Positions 25,801 through 34,093 of a stretch of DNA of 64,000 nt are shown here, piece after piece. Position 1 is the first letter of the stretch; each line of letters starts with the position of its first letter. The stretch lies in the NCBI RefSeq assembly GCF_019774615.1, contig NZ_CP081496.1, forward strand, positions 434,001 through 498,000. The letters are read 5' to 3'. The notes beneath the pieces are model-generated. The model did not search any database. It saw only the letters and a list, made by a program, of their open reading frames with translations, and had not been told where the DNA came from. Origin of the DNA: Streptomyces sp. BHT-5-2. GTDB taxonomy: Bacteria; Actinomycetota; Actinomycetes; Streptomycetales; Streptomycetaceae. A program made the translations under genes and the position numbers.

Positions 25801-26709
25801 TCAGGCCGGGGGCCGCCGGCCCGGGTCGTCGGGGAGGTACGGGGGCGGTTCGGGACCGTCGCCCGCTTCCGCGTCGGGCGGGACCGGCGGGCCGGCCAGG
25901 GCGGCCTCGGGAGTTGGTCCCCCTTCGCTCCGCGGCGGTGGCTGGGTGCCGGTCATGGCCGCCGGGCCGCTGCGCGCGACGGGGTCGAGCAGCGCCTGGT
26001 ACGGGCCGACGGCGCGGACTCCGATGGCGCGCAGCGCGGCCCACATCGTCACCTGGTTGGCCGAGAGCACGGGCATCCGCAGCTCGGCCTCCAGTTGGGG
26101 GATGACGTCGTAGGTGGGGAGGTTGGTGCAGCTGATGAAGAGGGCGTCGGCGGCTCCGACGACGGCCGCGCGGGCCATGTCGACGACGTCGCGGTAGGGG
26201 ACCTTCCAGATGTGCCGGGTGAGTCCGAGATAGGCACGGCCGGTGACGGTGATGCCCGCCTGGGCGAGGTACTCCTCCAGGGATCGGGTGACGGACTTGG
26301 TGTACGGGGTGACGACGGCGATGCGCCGGGCGCCGATCTCGCGGAGGGCCTCCAGCGCGGCGCCCGAGGTGGTCAGGGCCGGCACCTCTCCCGCCTGGGT
26401 CATGGCCGCGCACATCGCGCGTTCGCCCGCGATGCCGCCGACGAAACTGCCGGAGGTGCACGCGTAGGCGATGACCTGCGGAGACACCGCGCACAGTGCC
26501 TGGACTGCGGCGTCCAGGGTCTCGTGCTCGCTGACCAGGCGGGCCAGGTCGAGGCTGACCTCGACGGGCACGAAGGGAGTTCGGGTCAGGTGGAGGGACA
26601 CGTCGTCGGGGACCCAGCGCCACAGCTCGCGGTCGAGCGCGAAGTCGAAGGGAGCGACGACACCCACGCCGAGCTGCGGCTGTGGGCCACCCAGGAAAGA
26701 GACGTCCAT
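25801..26709 (-). CDS. Asp/Glu racemase-superfamily protein (EutA / maleate isomerase-like), copy 2
   Basis: A 302-aa paralogue of the downstream gene. Both cysteine motifs are intact: IAYACTSGSFVGG and ALFISCTNLPTYDV. The last 55 residues are a Pro/Gly-rich tail not expected for the family. The DNA of that tail (around 25910) includes a GGTCCCCCTTCGCTCCGCG-like word of the kind repeated in Streptomyces genomes. The ATG at 26709 follows AGGGGCC. It is divergent from the hydroxyacid dehydrogenase, with overlapping promoters between them. Probable role: isomerisation or decarboxylation of a dicarboxylate-type intermediate imported by the nearby ABC system. Confidence 0.85.
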   Translation of the reverse strand: MDVSFLGGPQPQLGVGVVAPFDFALDRELWRWVPDDVSLHLTRTPFVPVEVSLDLARLVSEHETLDAAVQALCAVSPQVIAYACTSGSFVGGIAGERAMCAAMTQAGEVPALTTSGAALEALREIGARRIAVVTPYTKSVTRSLEEYLAQAGITVTGRAYLGLTRHIWKVPYRDVVDMARAAVVGAADALFISCTNLPTYDVIPQLEAELRMPVLSANQVTMWAALRAIGVRAVGPYQALLDPVARSGPAAMTGTQPPPRSEGGPTPEAALAGPPVPPDAEAGDGPEPPPYLPDDPGRRPPA

Positions 26710-26807
26710 GAAGGCCCCTAGAAGGCGCGAAGGGCTGGGAGGGCACGGCCAGTGGCCGGAGAGGTGGTGCAGCCGGACAAGCCGGGGACGTCGGGACAGA
26801 GCCGTTG

Positions 26808-26836
26808 TTGACACGGTAGATACGACTTCTTAGCGT
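26808..26836 (+). promoter_or_regulatory. vegetative-type promoter for the dehydrogenase-amidase unit
   Basis: TTGACA (26808-26813), 17-bp spacer, TAGCGT (26831-26836). Start of transcription would be near 26843, about 75 nt before the ATG at 26920. Confidence 0.6.
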
Positions 26837-26842
26837 GGTCAA
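26813..26842 (-). promoter_or_regulatory. overlapping divergent promoter for the racemase pair
   Basis: On the minus strand TTGACC (26842-26837), 18-bp spacer, TACCGT (26818-26813). It physically overlaps the plus-strand promoter, so the two should compete or be co-regulated. Confidence 0.5.
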
Positions 26843-26872
26843 TCCTCGCATCTCAGGCATCTGTCGGCGCCC

Positions 26873-26891
26873 TGTTCCGCGATACGGGGCA
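26873..26891. promoter_or_regulatory. candidate IclR-type operator
   Basis: TGTTCCGCGATACGGGGCA is an imperfect dyad of the GTTCCG-N-CGGAAC type used by several IclR regulators. A matching half-site (TACGGAACA) occurs before the ehuB-like gene at 30240-30248, and an IclR gene closes the cluster. Confidence 0.45.
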
Positions 26892-26919
26892 CTCGTTTTC
26901 AGAACGGTTTCTCTGGCCT

Positions 26920-27933
26920 ATGTCCGTTAGCACCGACAGCACCGACGACCCCGGAAGCACCACCGTCCCCACCGTCCCCACCGTCCTCGTTCTGGGCTCC
27001 GAACCGCCTCCGCGGTTGGACCGGCTCGCCGGCCGAGCCGAGATCGTCTTCTCCGACGAGCCGTCCCTGGCCGGTCTACTCCCCACCGCCGACGTGCTGT
27101 TGGCCTGGGATTTCACCTCCGACGCGATCCGGGAGAGCTGGCCCGGGCAGGGCCCGCGGCCCCGCTGGGTGCACACCGCCAGCGCCGGCGTCGACCGGCT
27201 GCTGTGCCCGGCGCTGATCGCCGACGACACCGTCGTCACCAACGCGCGCGGGGTCTTCGAGCAGCCGATCGCCGAGTACGTCGCCGGACTGGTGATCGCC
27301 ATGGCCAAGGACTTCTACGGGAGTTGGGAGCTGCAGCGGCAGCGGCGCTGGCAGCACCGGGAGACGCTGCGGCTGGCCGGCACCCGGGCGGTGGTGGTCG
27401 GGTCGGGGCCGATCGGCCGGGCCGTCGGCAGCACCCTGCTGGCACTGGGTGTCGGCGTCGACCTGGTCGGGCGACGTGAGCGGACCGGCGATCCGGAGTT
27501 CGGCCGGGTGCACGCCGCGGGGGCCCTGAACGGACTGCTGCCGCACGCGGATTGGGTGGTGTGCGCGGCGCCCCTGACGGAGGAGACCCGGGGGATGTTC
27601 GGGGCCGCGGCGTTCGCCCTGATGCCGCGGCGGGCCCGCTTCGTCAACGTCGCCCGCGGGCCGCTGGTCGACGAGGACGCGCTGGTCGCGGCGCTGCGGG
27701 AGTGGCGGATCGCGGCGGCGGCACTGGACGTCTTCGCGGACGAGCCGCTGGGCGCGGACAGCCCGCTGTGGGACGTGCCGCATCTGATCGTCTCGCCGCA
27801 CATGAGCGGCGACACCCTGGGCTGGCGGGACGCGCTCGCCGAGCAGTTCCAGGACAACTTCGACCGGTGGGCGGCCGGCGAGCCACTGCGCAACGTGGTC
27901 GACAAACGCCTCGGATATGTACCGGTGACCTGA
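26920..27933 (+). CDS. D-2-hydroxyacid dehydrogenase
   Basis: A 337-aa NAD(P)-dependent dehydrogenase. The dinucleotide fold is VVVGSGPIGRAVGSTLLALG, and the catalytic Arg-Glu-His set is visible in VNVARGPLVDEDAL, VFADEPLG and SPHMSG. The N-terminal domain (RWVHTASAGVDRLL) is that of the branch that reduces or oxidises small 2-keto or 2-hydroxy acids. It starts a plus-strand unit with the amidase, about 85 bp apart. Residues 1-22 are a Thr/Val-rich tail and could be outside the true start. Confidence 0.9.
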   Translation: MSVSTDSTDDPGSTTVPTVPTVLVLGSEPPPRLDRLAGRAEIVFSDEPSLAGLLPTADVLLAWDFTSDAIRESWPGQGPRPRWVHTASAGVDRLLCPALIADDTVVTNARGVFEQPIAEYVAGLVIAMAKDFYGSWELQRQRRWQHRETLRLAGTRAVVVGSGPIGRAVGSTLLALGVGVDLVGRRERTGDPEFGRVHAAGALNGLLPHADWVVCAAPLTEETRGMFGAAAFALMPRRARFVNVARGPLVDEDALVAALREWRIAAAALDVFADEPLGADSPLWDVPHLIVSPHMSGDTLGWRDALAEQFQDNFDRWAAGEPLRNVVDKRLGYVPVT

Positions 27934-28017
27934 CCGCGCGGGCCGTCCGGGCCCGGCCCGCGGCGGTCCGTGCCCCGCCCGCCGCCCCGCCCGGGGCGGC
28001 CGACGCTCGGAGGACGC

Positions 28018-29436
28018 ATGACCAACGGACCGACCCGCCTCGCCGACCTCACCGCCACCCGTCTGCTCGCCGGTTACGCCGCCGGCGAGTTCTCCCCCGT
28101 CGAGGCGACCCGGGCCGTGCTGGAGCGCGCCGAGACCGCCCGGGCCGCCGTCAACGCCTTCACCCGGATCGACGCCGAGCAGGCGCTGGCGCAGGCCGCG
28201 GCGTCGGCGGAGCGCTGGCGGCGCGGCGCGCCCGCCGGGCCGGTGGACGGCGTGCCGGTGACCGTCAAGGACGTGCTGCTGATGCGGGGTGCGCCGACGC
28301 TGCGCGGCTCGCGGACGGTCCGGGCCGAGGGTGCGACGTGGGACGAGGACGCGCCGGCGGTGGCCCGGCTGCGGGAGTCCGGGGCGGTGTTCGTCGGCAA
28401 GACCACCACCCCGGAGTTCGGCTGGAAGGGCGTCACCGACAGTCCGCGGCACGGGGTGACGGGCAATCCGTACGACCCGGGGCGCACCGCGGGCGGCTCC
28501 AGCGGGGGCAGTGCGGCGGCGGTGGCGCTGGGGGCCGGGCCGCTGAGTCTGGGGACGGACGGCGGCGGGTCGGTGCGGATCCCGGCGTCGTTCTGCGGGA
28601 TCTTCGCGCTGAAGGCGACGTACGGGCGGGTGCCGGCGTATCCGGCGAGCCCGTTCGGGACGCTGGCGCATGTGGGGCCGATGACGCGGGACGCGGCGGA
28701 CGCGGCGCTGATGATGGATGTGATCTGCGGCCCGGACTGGCGGGACTGGTCGCAGCTGGCGCCGGTGGCGGGGTCGTTCCGGGAGGCGCTGGCCGGGAAG
28801 GTGACGGGGCTGCGGGTGGCCTACAGCCCGTCGCTGGGGTGGGACGTGCCGGTGGCGCCGGCGGTGGCGGCCGCGGTGCGCCGGGCGGTGGACACGCTGG
28901 CGGGGCTGGGCGCGGAGGTGGAGGAGATCGATCCGGGGGTGGCGGATCCCGTGGCGGCCTTCCACACGCTGTGGTTCAGCGGCGCGGCCCGGCTCGTGCA
29001 GCCGCTGGGGCCGGCCGACCGGGAGCTGCTGGATCCGGGACTGCGGGAGATCTGCGAGGAGGGGGCCCGCTACAGCGCGCTGGACTATCTGGCGGCGGTG
29101 GACGTACGGATGGCGCTGGGGCGGGCGATGGGCCGTTTCCACAGCGTGTACGACCTGCTGGTGACGCCGACGGAGCCGATCACCGCGTTCCCGGCCGGCC
29201 GGGAAGTGCCGCCTGGTTCCGGCCACACGCGGTGGACGGGCTGGACGCCGTTCACGTATCCGTTCAACCTCACCCAGCAGCCCGCCGCGACCGTGCCCTG
29301 CGGGGTGGACGGCGCCGGGCTGCCGATCGGGGTGCAACTGGTGGGCGCGCGGCACGCGGACGCGCTGGTACTGCGTGCCGCGCACGCGCTGTACGAGGCG
29401 GGGGCGGCGGAGATCCCGGGGCCGGTGGTTTCGTAG
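28018..29436 (+). CDS. amidase (amidase-signature family)
   Basis: A 472-aa amide hydrolase. The Ser-cisSer-Lys triad is intact: K84 in PVTVKDVLLM, S161 in AGGSSGGSAAAVALG and the nucleophile S185 in GTDGGGSVRIPASFCG. Length and the C-terminal QQPAATVPCG / LPIGVQLVG segments match the family. ATG at 28018 follows GGAGGA. In this context it may open an amide or ring product taken up by the ABC importer, for example an N-acyl intermediate, but the substrate is not shown by the sequence. Confidence 0.92.
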   Translation: MTNGPTRLADLTATRLLAGYAAGEFSPVEATRAVLERAETARAAVNAFTRIDAEQALAQAAASAERWRRGAPAGPVDGVPVTVKDVLLMRGAPTLRGSRTVRAEGATWDEDAPAVARLRESGAVFVGKTTTPEFGWKGVTDSPRHGVTGNPYDPGRTAGGSSGGSAAAVALGAGPLSLGTDGGGSVRIPASFCGIFALKATYGRVPAYPASPFGTLAHVGPMTRDAADAALMMDVICGPDWRDWSQLAPVAGSFREALAGKVTGLRVAYSPSLGWDVPVAPAVAAAVRRAVDTLAGLGAEVEEIDPGVADPVAAFHTLWFSGAARLVQPLGPADRELLDPGLREICEEGARYSALDYLAAVDVRMALGRAMGRFHSVYDLLVTPTEPITAFPAGREVPPGSGHTRWTGWTPFTYPFNLTQQPAATVPCGVDGAGLPIGVQLVGARHADALVLRAAHALYEAGAAEIPGPVVS

Positions 29437-29710
29437 GGGCGGGGCGGGGAGGGGGCGGGTCACCTAGGGAGGGGGCGAACACTTCCCGTAGGGGGTGGGC
29501 GGGCCCCCTCGGGGGCCACAACGCGGGGGTGGCGGAGGGTATTCCGGCGGCGGCGCCCCGGGAGGGTGTTCGGGTGTCGACGCCCCCGGAGGGCCTGCCT
29601 CCCCCGGGGGGGGCCGCCTCCCCCGGGAGCGTCCGCCCCTCCGAGGAAAGGACGCCAGAAGACCCGTCAGACCCGTCAGGGCCGTCAGACCCTCCGGCCC
29701 GTAAGCCCCC
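29437..29710. other. convergent intergenic region with short repeats
   Basis: Very GC-rich, with GGGCCCCCTCGGGGGCC and CCCCCGGGGGGGG-type hairpins and three spaced CCGTCAG words near 29670-29690. It lies between two converging genes and probably terminates both. No gene supported. Confidence 0.5.
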
Positions 29711-30211
29711 TCAGGCCCGCCGGAAGTTGAGCGTCTCGCCCAGGGCGCCGGCGCGCCAGAGGTCCTGGCAGGCGTCGGCCATCCGGTCCAGGCCGTCGAC
29801 GACCGCGCCCCAGACGATGCCGGGCACCCAGCCCGCGTCGCCGTTGATCAGCAGGTTGTTGCGCTCGTAGAAGAGCGCGAGGTCGACGACGGTGGCCCGG
29901 CCGCGGTGCCCGGCATCGCGCTCGTAGCCGTAGGAGGCGGTGCCCAACTGGGTGTCGCTGAAGGTGAAGTAGCACAGGTCGCCGGGGATCGGGGTGATGG
30001 TGGGGTTCTCCAGCGGCGGTTCCTCCGGAGCGAACGGCGGCACCAGGGTGTAGATCTCGTTGCGGGCGTACTTGGCGTGGTAGACGTCGCCGCCGAGCGG
30101 GAGCGCGTCCCAGACGGCGGCACAGGTGAGCGGGGCACGATCGTCGAGCAACTTGGCCGTGCAGCCGACGCCGCGCTTGTCCAGGGAGACTTCGATGAAG
30201 CGATCGGTCAT
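29711..30211 (-). CDS. DUF3830 family cyclophilin-like protein
   Basis: A 166-aa protein recognisable as DUF3830, a cyclophilin-like beta barrel often encoded with racemase-like and amidase genes: MTDRFIEVSLDKRGVGCTAK, VWDALPLGGDVYHAKYARNE and GDLCYFTFSD. The ATG at 30211 is chosen since the codons upstream do not fit the family. It is divergent from the ehuB-like gene, with only 80 bp between the starts. Function is unknown; a ligand-binding or enzymatic role in the same catabolic route is plausible. Confidence 0.78.
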   Translation of the reverse strand: MTDRFIEVSLDKRGVGCTAKLLDDRAPLTCAAVWDALPLGGDVYHAKYARNEIYTLVPPFAPEEPPLENPTITPIPGDLCYFTFSDTQLGTASYGYERDAGHRGRATVVDLALFYERNNLLINGDAGWVPGIVWGAVVDGLDRMADACQDLWRAGALGETLNFRRA

Positions 30212-30239
30212 ATCCCGAGCGTAGGGGGCATTACCGGCG

Positions 30240-30248
30240 TACGGAACA
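30240..30248. promoter_or_regulatory. half-site shared with the 26873 operator
   Basis: TACGGAACA, the complement of the TGTTCCG arm of the IclR-type site at 26873, between the divergent DUF3830 and ehuB-like genes. Confidence 0.35.
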
Positions 30249-30291
30249 TCTCCTGCGGCGGTGTGAAGGGCTCGAAACGATCGGCATAGGC

Positions 30292-31296
30292 GTGAACGCT
30301 TCGGGTAGCCGCGCGCCCATGGCTCCACCACAGAGCACGGCCTCAGACAATCAAGGACCACACCGCATACGACTCACCACCCGGAGACCCGAGATAACCG
30401 GACATCGGACCAGTGGCCTTCGCCGCCGGTCGCTGCTCGCGGGGGTGGCGGCGCTCGGCGCAGCGGGTGCGATCGGCGCGGCGAGCGGCTGCAGCCGGGT
30501 CCCGACCACGGAGGCGGCGGGCGGCGGGCAGTTGCTGGAGCGGCTGCGCAGGAAGGGCTCGGTCACCCTCGGCGTGGCCGGCGAGCAGCCGTACGGCTAC
30601 ATCGGCACCGACGGCAAGATGACCGGTTCGGCGCCCACCATCGCCCGGGTGATCTTCAAGCGGCTCGGCGTCCCGCGCGTCGAGCCCTTCCCCACCGACT
30701 TCGGGTCGCTGATCGTGGGGCTGAACTCCCAGCAGTTCGACGTGGTCGCGGCCGGGATGTACATCAACCCCGAGCGCTGCGCACAGGTGATCTTCGCCGA
30801 TCCCGAGTACCAGATGCTGGACGCCTTCATCGTCCGCAAGGGCAATCCGCTGAAGCTGCGCACCTACAAGGACATCGCCCGGACCGGGGCGCGGATGGCG
30901 ACCGGTGTCGGCTACGCCGAGATCGACTACGCCAAGGCGGCGGGGGTCAGGGGAATGACCACGCTGCCCGACCAGTTGGCGGGGCTGCTGGCGGTCGAGC
31001 AGGGGCGGGTGGACGTCTTCGTCGGCACCGCGGTGACGGTGCGGAACGTCGTCCGCCAGTCGCGGACGACCCGGGCGGAGGCGACACCGGAGGTCACCCC
31101 GTACGTGGACGGGAAGCCGGTGATCGACGTCGGCGGCTTCGCGTTCCGGACTCCGGAGACCAATCTGCGCGACGCGTTCAACCGCGAGCTGCACAAGATG
31201 AAGCGCTCCGGGGAACTCCTGGACCTCATGCGGCCCTTCGGCTTCACCACGCAGCAGATGACGAAGATCACCGCCAAGGAGAAGTGCCGGCCATGA
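30292..31296 (+). CDS. ehuB: EhuB-like ABC transporter solute-binding lipoprotein
   Basis: A 334-aa exported substrate-binding protein of the polar amino acid / ectoine family. A twin-arginine-like RRRSLLAGVAALG stretch leads to a lipobox (GAASGC), so it is a lipoprotein, possibly Tat-exported. The mature part has SVTLGVAGEQPYGYIGTDGK, FGSLIVGLNSQQFDVVAAGM and IDVGGFAFRTPETNLRDAFN, fitting family 3 binding proteins and closely recalling EhuB. The start is uncertain: GTG at 30292 or ATG at 30319. It leads an operon with two permeases and an ATPase. Confidence 0.85.
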   Translation: MNASGSRAPMAPPQSTASDNQGPHRIRLTTRRPEITGHRTSGLRRRSLLAGVAALGAAGAIGAASGCSRVPTTEAAGGGQLLERLRRKGSVTLGVAGEQPYGYIGTDGKMTGSAPTIARVIFKRLGVPRVEPFPTDFGSLIVGLNSQQFDVVAAGMYINPERCAQVIFADPEYQMLDAFIVRKGNPLKLRTYKDIARTGARMATGVGYAEIDYAKAAGVRGMTTLPDQLAGLLAVEQGRVDVFVGTAVTVRNVVRQSRTTRAEATPEVTPYVDGKPVIDVGGFAFRTPETNLRDAFNRELHKMKRSGELLDLMRPFGFTTQQMTKITAKEKCRP

Positions 31297-32051
31297 CTGA
31301 CATCACCTGGGGCCTGTGGGAACTCCTCCTCAAGGGCGTGTGGGTCACCGTCCAGCTGACCGTCTACAGCGCGGCGCTGGCCGCCGTCGTGGCCTTCGGC
31401 ATCGGGCTCGCGCGCACCCACCGGCGGTGGATCGTGCGGTTCCTGTCCGGGGCCTATTTCGAGATCTTCCGCGGGACCTCCGCGCTGATCCTGATGTTCT
31501 GGATGTTCTTCGTGCTGCCCATGGGGTTCGGCTGGCAGCTGGTCCCGATGTGGGCCGCGGTGCTGACGCTGGGTCTGACGTACGGCGCGTACGGTTCCGA
31601 GGTCGTGCGGGGCGCGATCGCCGCGGTGCCGCCGGGCCAGCGCGAGGCCGGCATCGCGCTGAGCTTCTCGCCGGCCCAGCAGCTGCGGAAGGTCGTCCTG
31701 CCGCAGGCGTGGCCGGGCATGGTCCCGCCGTTCAACAACCTGCTGATCGAGCTGCTCAAGGGCACCGCGCTGGTGTCGATCCTGGGCGTCGGCGACATCG
31801 CCTTCGGCGCCTCCCTGGTGCGCAACGCCACCGCGCAGAGCGCCCCCGTCTACACGATCATCCTGGTGATGTACTTCGTCCTGGCGTTCGTCCTGACCCG
31901 CGGGATGCGGGCGGTGGAGCGGCACGCCAAGGCGGGCGTCGGGCAGGCGCCGGCCGGGCGGTCGCCGCTGCGGCTGCGGCCGCGGCCGGGCCCCGTCACC
32001 GGTCCGGCGGTCACCGGTGCCGCCGCTCCCGCGGAAGGTGAGGCCCGATGA
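31293..32051 (+). CDS. ehuC: EhuC-like ABC transporter permease
   Basis: A 252-aa inner membrane permease. Four to five hydrophobic segments are visible; the cytoplasmic EAA loop reads VPPGQREAGIALSFSPAQQL then PQAWPGMVPPFNN. The N-terminal part has FFEIFRGTSALILMFWMFFV-like features of His/Glu/Gln-type permeases. The ATG at 31293 overlaps the upstream stop. The last 30 residues are a Pro/Gly tail. It pairs with EhuD to form the membrane channel. Confidence 0.87.
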   Translation: MTDITWGLWELLLKGVWVTVQLTVYSAALAAVVAFGIGLARTHRRWIVRFLSGAYFEIFRGTSALILMFWMFFVLPMGFGWQLVPMWAAVLTLGLTYGAYGSEVVRGAIAAVPPGQREAGIALSFSPAQQLRKVVLPQAWPGMVPPFNNLLIELLKGTALVSILGVGDIAFGASLVRNATAQSAPVYTIILVMYFVLAFVLTRGMRAVERHAKAGVGQAPAGRSPLRLRPRPGPVTGPAVTGAAAPAEGEAR

Positions 32052-32698
32052 AGTTCGACTGGTCCGCGGTCGGCGCCTTTCTGCCGACGTTCTGGAAGGG
32101 CGTGCTGGTCACGCTGCAGGCCCTGGTGCTGGGCTCGCTGATCGCCTTCGCGCTCGGCCTGGTGTGGGCGCTGGCGCAGCGCTCGTCCCTGAAGGTGGTG
32201 CGCTGGCCGGTGACCGTGATCACCGAGTTCGTGCGCAACACCCCGCTGCTGGTGCAGCTGTTCTTCCTGTTCTATGTGATGCCCGAGTGGGGCATCACGC
32301 TCAGCGCCCTGGTCACCGGTGTGATCGGGCTGGGCCTGCACTACTCGACGTACACCGCCGAGGTCTACCGCGCCGGTATCGACGGCGTGCCGGCCGGCCA
32401 GTGGGAGGCGGCGATCGCGCTCAGCCTGCCGCGCCGCCGCACCTGGACGGCGGTGATCCTGCCGCAGGCGATCCGCCGGGTGGTGCCCGCGCTCGGCAAC
32501 TACGTCATCGCGATGCTGAAGGACTCGCCGATGCTCTTCGCCATCGGCGTGCTGGAGATGCTGGGCCAGGCCCGGCAGTTCTCCTCCCAGACCTTCCAGA
32601 CCGTCGAGCCGTACACGGTCGTCGGAGTCGCCTTCATCGCCATCGCCTACCCCGCTTCTCTTCTCCTGCGAGCCCTGGAGCGCCGCCTTGTCCGCTGA
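32048..32698 (+). CDS. ehuD: EhuD-like ABC transporter permease
   Basis: A 216-aa permease with the family words VTVITEFVRNTPLLVQLFFL and VPAGQWEAAIALSLPRRRTW, plus PQAIRRVVPALGNYVIAMLK. Its ATG overlaps the EhuC stop and its end overlaps the EhuA start by 11 bp. It forms the membrane heterodimer with EhuC. Confidence 0.88.
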   Translation: MKFDWSAVGAFLPTFWKGVLVTLQALVLGSLIAFALGLVWALAQRSSLKVVRWPVTVITEFVRNTPLLVQLFFLFYVMPEWGITLSALVTGVIGLGLHYSTYTAEVYRAGIDGVPAGQWEAAIALSLPRRRTWTAVILPQAIRRVVPALGNYVIAMLKDSPMLFAIGVLEMLGQARQFSSQTFQTVEPYTVVGVAFIAIAYPASLLLRALERRLVR

Positions 32699-33515
32699 CC
32701 ACAGCACCCCGAACACCCCGCCCACCGCCGGCGAGCCCGGGTCCTCCGGGGAGACCGAGCTGATCCGCTTCGAGGCGGTCACCAAGCGGTTCGGTGCGCA
32801 CACCGTCCTGGATGCACTCGACATGAAGGTCTATCCGGGCAAGCACGTCACGCTGATCGGCCCGTCGGGTTCCGGCAAGACCACGATCCTGCGGCTGATG
32901 ATGACGCTGCTCAAACCGGACGAGGGCACCATCAGGCTGGGCGACCGGTATCTGACCCACGAGGAGAAGGGCGGCAGGCTCGTCCCGGCGAGCGACCGCC
33001 ACAGCCGGGAGATCCGCAAGAACATCGGAATGGTCTTCCAGCAGTTCAACCTCTTCCCCAACATGAAGGTGCTGCGGAACATCACCGAGGCCCCGGTGCA
33101 CGTCCTCGGCCTGGACAAGGACGAGGCCGAGCACCGCGCCCGCGAGCTGCTGGACCTGGTGGGCCTCACCGCCCACCTCGACAAGTACCCCACGCAGCTC
33201 TCCGGCGGCCAGCAGCAGCGGGTCGCCATCGCCCGGGCGCTGGCCATGCGCCCGCAGGTGCTGCTGCTGGACGAGGTGACCTCGGCCCTCGACCCGGAGC
33301 TGGTGGCCGGCGTCCTGGACCTGCTGCGGGACATCGCGCACAGCACGGACATCACCATGCTCTGCGTCACGCACGAGATGAACTTCGCCCGGGACATCTC
33401 CGACTGCGTGATGATGTTCGACGCGGGGCGGGTCATCGAGTTCGGCCCGCCGGAGCAGATCTTCACCGCCCCGGAGCACGAGCGGACCCGGGAGTTCCTG
33501 AGCGCGGTGCTGTAG
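32688..33515 (+). CDS. ehuA: EhuA-like ABC transporter ATPase
   Basis: A 275-aa ATPase of the amino-acid importer class. Walker A is GPSGSGKTT, the signature LSGGQQQR and Walker B LLLDEVTSALDPE. The insertion HEEKGGRLVPASDRHSRE after the second beta strand is characteristic of EhuA-type ATPases. Translation starts at TTG (32688) inside the EhuD gene. It energises the import of the compound bound by the lipoprotein. Confidence 0.9.
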   Translation: MSADHSTPNTPPTAGEPGSSGETELIRFEAVTKRFGAHTVLDALDMKVYPGKHVTLIGPSGSGKTTILRLMMTLLKPDEGTIRLGDRYLTHEEKGGRLVPASDRHSREIRKNIGMVFQQFNLFPNMKVLRNITEAPVHVLGLDKDEAEHRARELLDLVGLTAHLDKYPTQLSGGQQQRVAIARALAMRPQVLLLDEVTSALDPELVAGVLDLLRDIAHSTDITMLCVTHEMNFARDISDCVMMFDAGRVIEFGPPEQIFTAPEHERTREFLSAVL

Positions 33516-34093
33516 GCGGCGCGGCGGGCCGCGGTCCCGGCGGGGCCGCCCGGGGCGTGCGGGAGCGCGGCACGTGGTGCGCGCTCCGGCACTCCCCGCC
33601 CGCCTGCCCGCCTTCCTGGTGGCGAGGTGCCGGGGCCCGCCCACCGCGGATTTTGAGACATCTGCGACCGCTGCGGCGGGTGTGATGAACGTGGCGGATG
33701 AGGCATACGCCCCTCAGACGGAAAATCGAGCAGCAGATGGAAGAACGGGGCGTACGGGCCCCGGACAAAGACCCGATGGCGCGTCAACTCCGCACGTCAC
33801 CAACGGCCGTCAACCCCCGCCGCCAGCCGGTCGGCCGCGCGCCTTCCGTACGCCGTTGCCGCCGGTCCGGGGGAACTTTCCCGACCAGCTCATGACCTGG
33901 GCATATGCCAGAGTGCAGGGCGCCTGCACAGACGCGTGAACCAATCCGGTTTTCGGTCAAGACCCCCTCCATCGGGGCCGGTTGACCGCTATCGTGATAC
34001 GAGCCCGTTGTCCGGAAGCGGTCCGCGTTCCACGCGGTCGTGCCCGCCACGACGGTCACGACGCAAGCGGTACCAACCTCCTAGGGGGACACC
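33516..34093. other. gene-free region between the ABC operon and the IclR gene
   Basis: 578 bp with no supported CDS. A 65-aa open frame at 33698 lacks an RBS and resembles no family. TTGACC at 33982 could be part of a promoter for the IclR gene but I see no convincing -10 partner. GC is lower between 33900 and 34010, as expected for regulatory DNA. Confidence 0.4.

Noticed and set aside
33698..33895. 65-aa plus-strand ORF before the IclR gene
   Set aside because: No ribosome binding site, no family resemblance and average composition.
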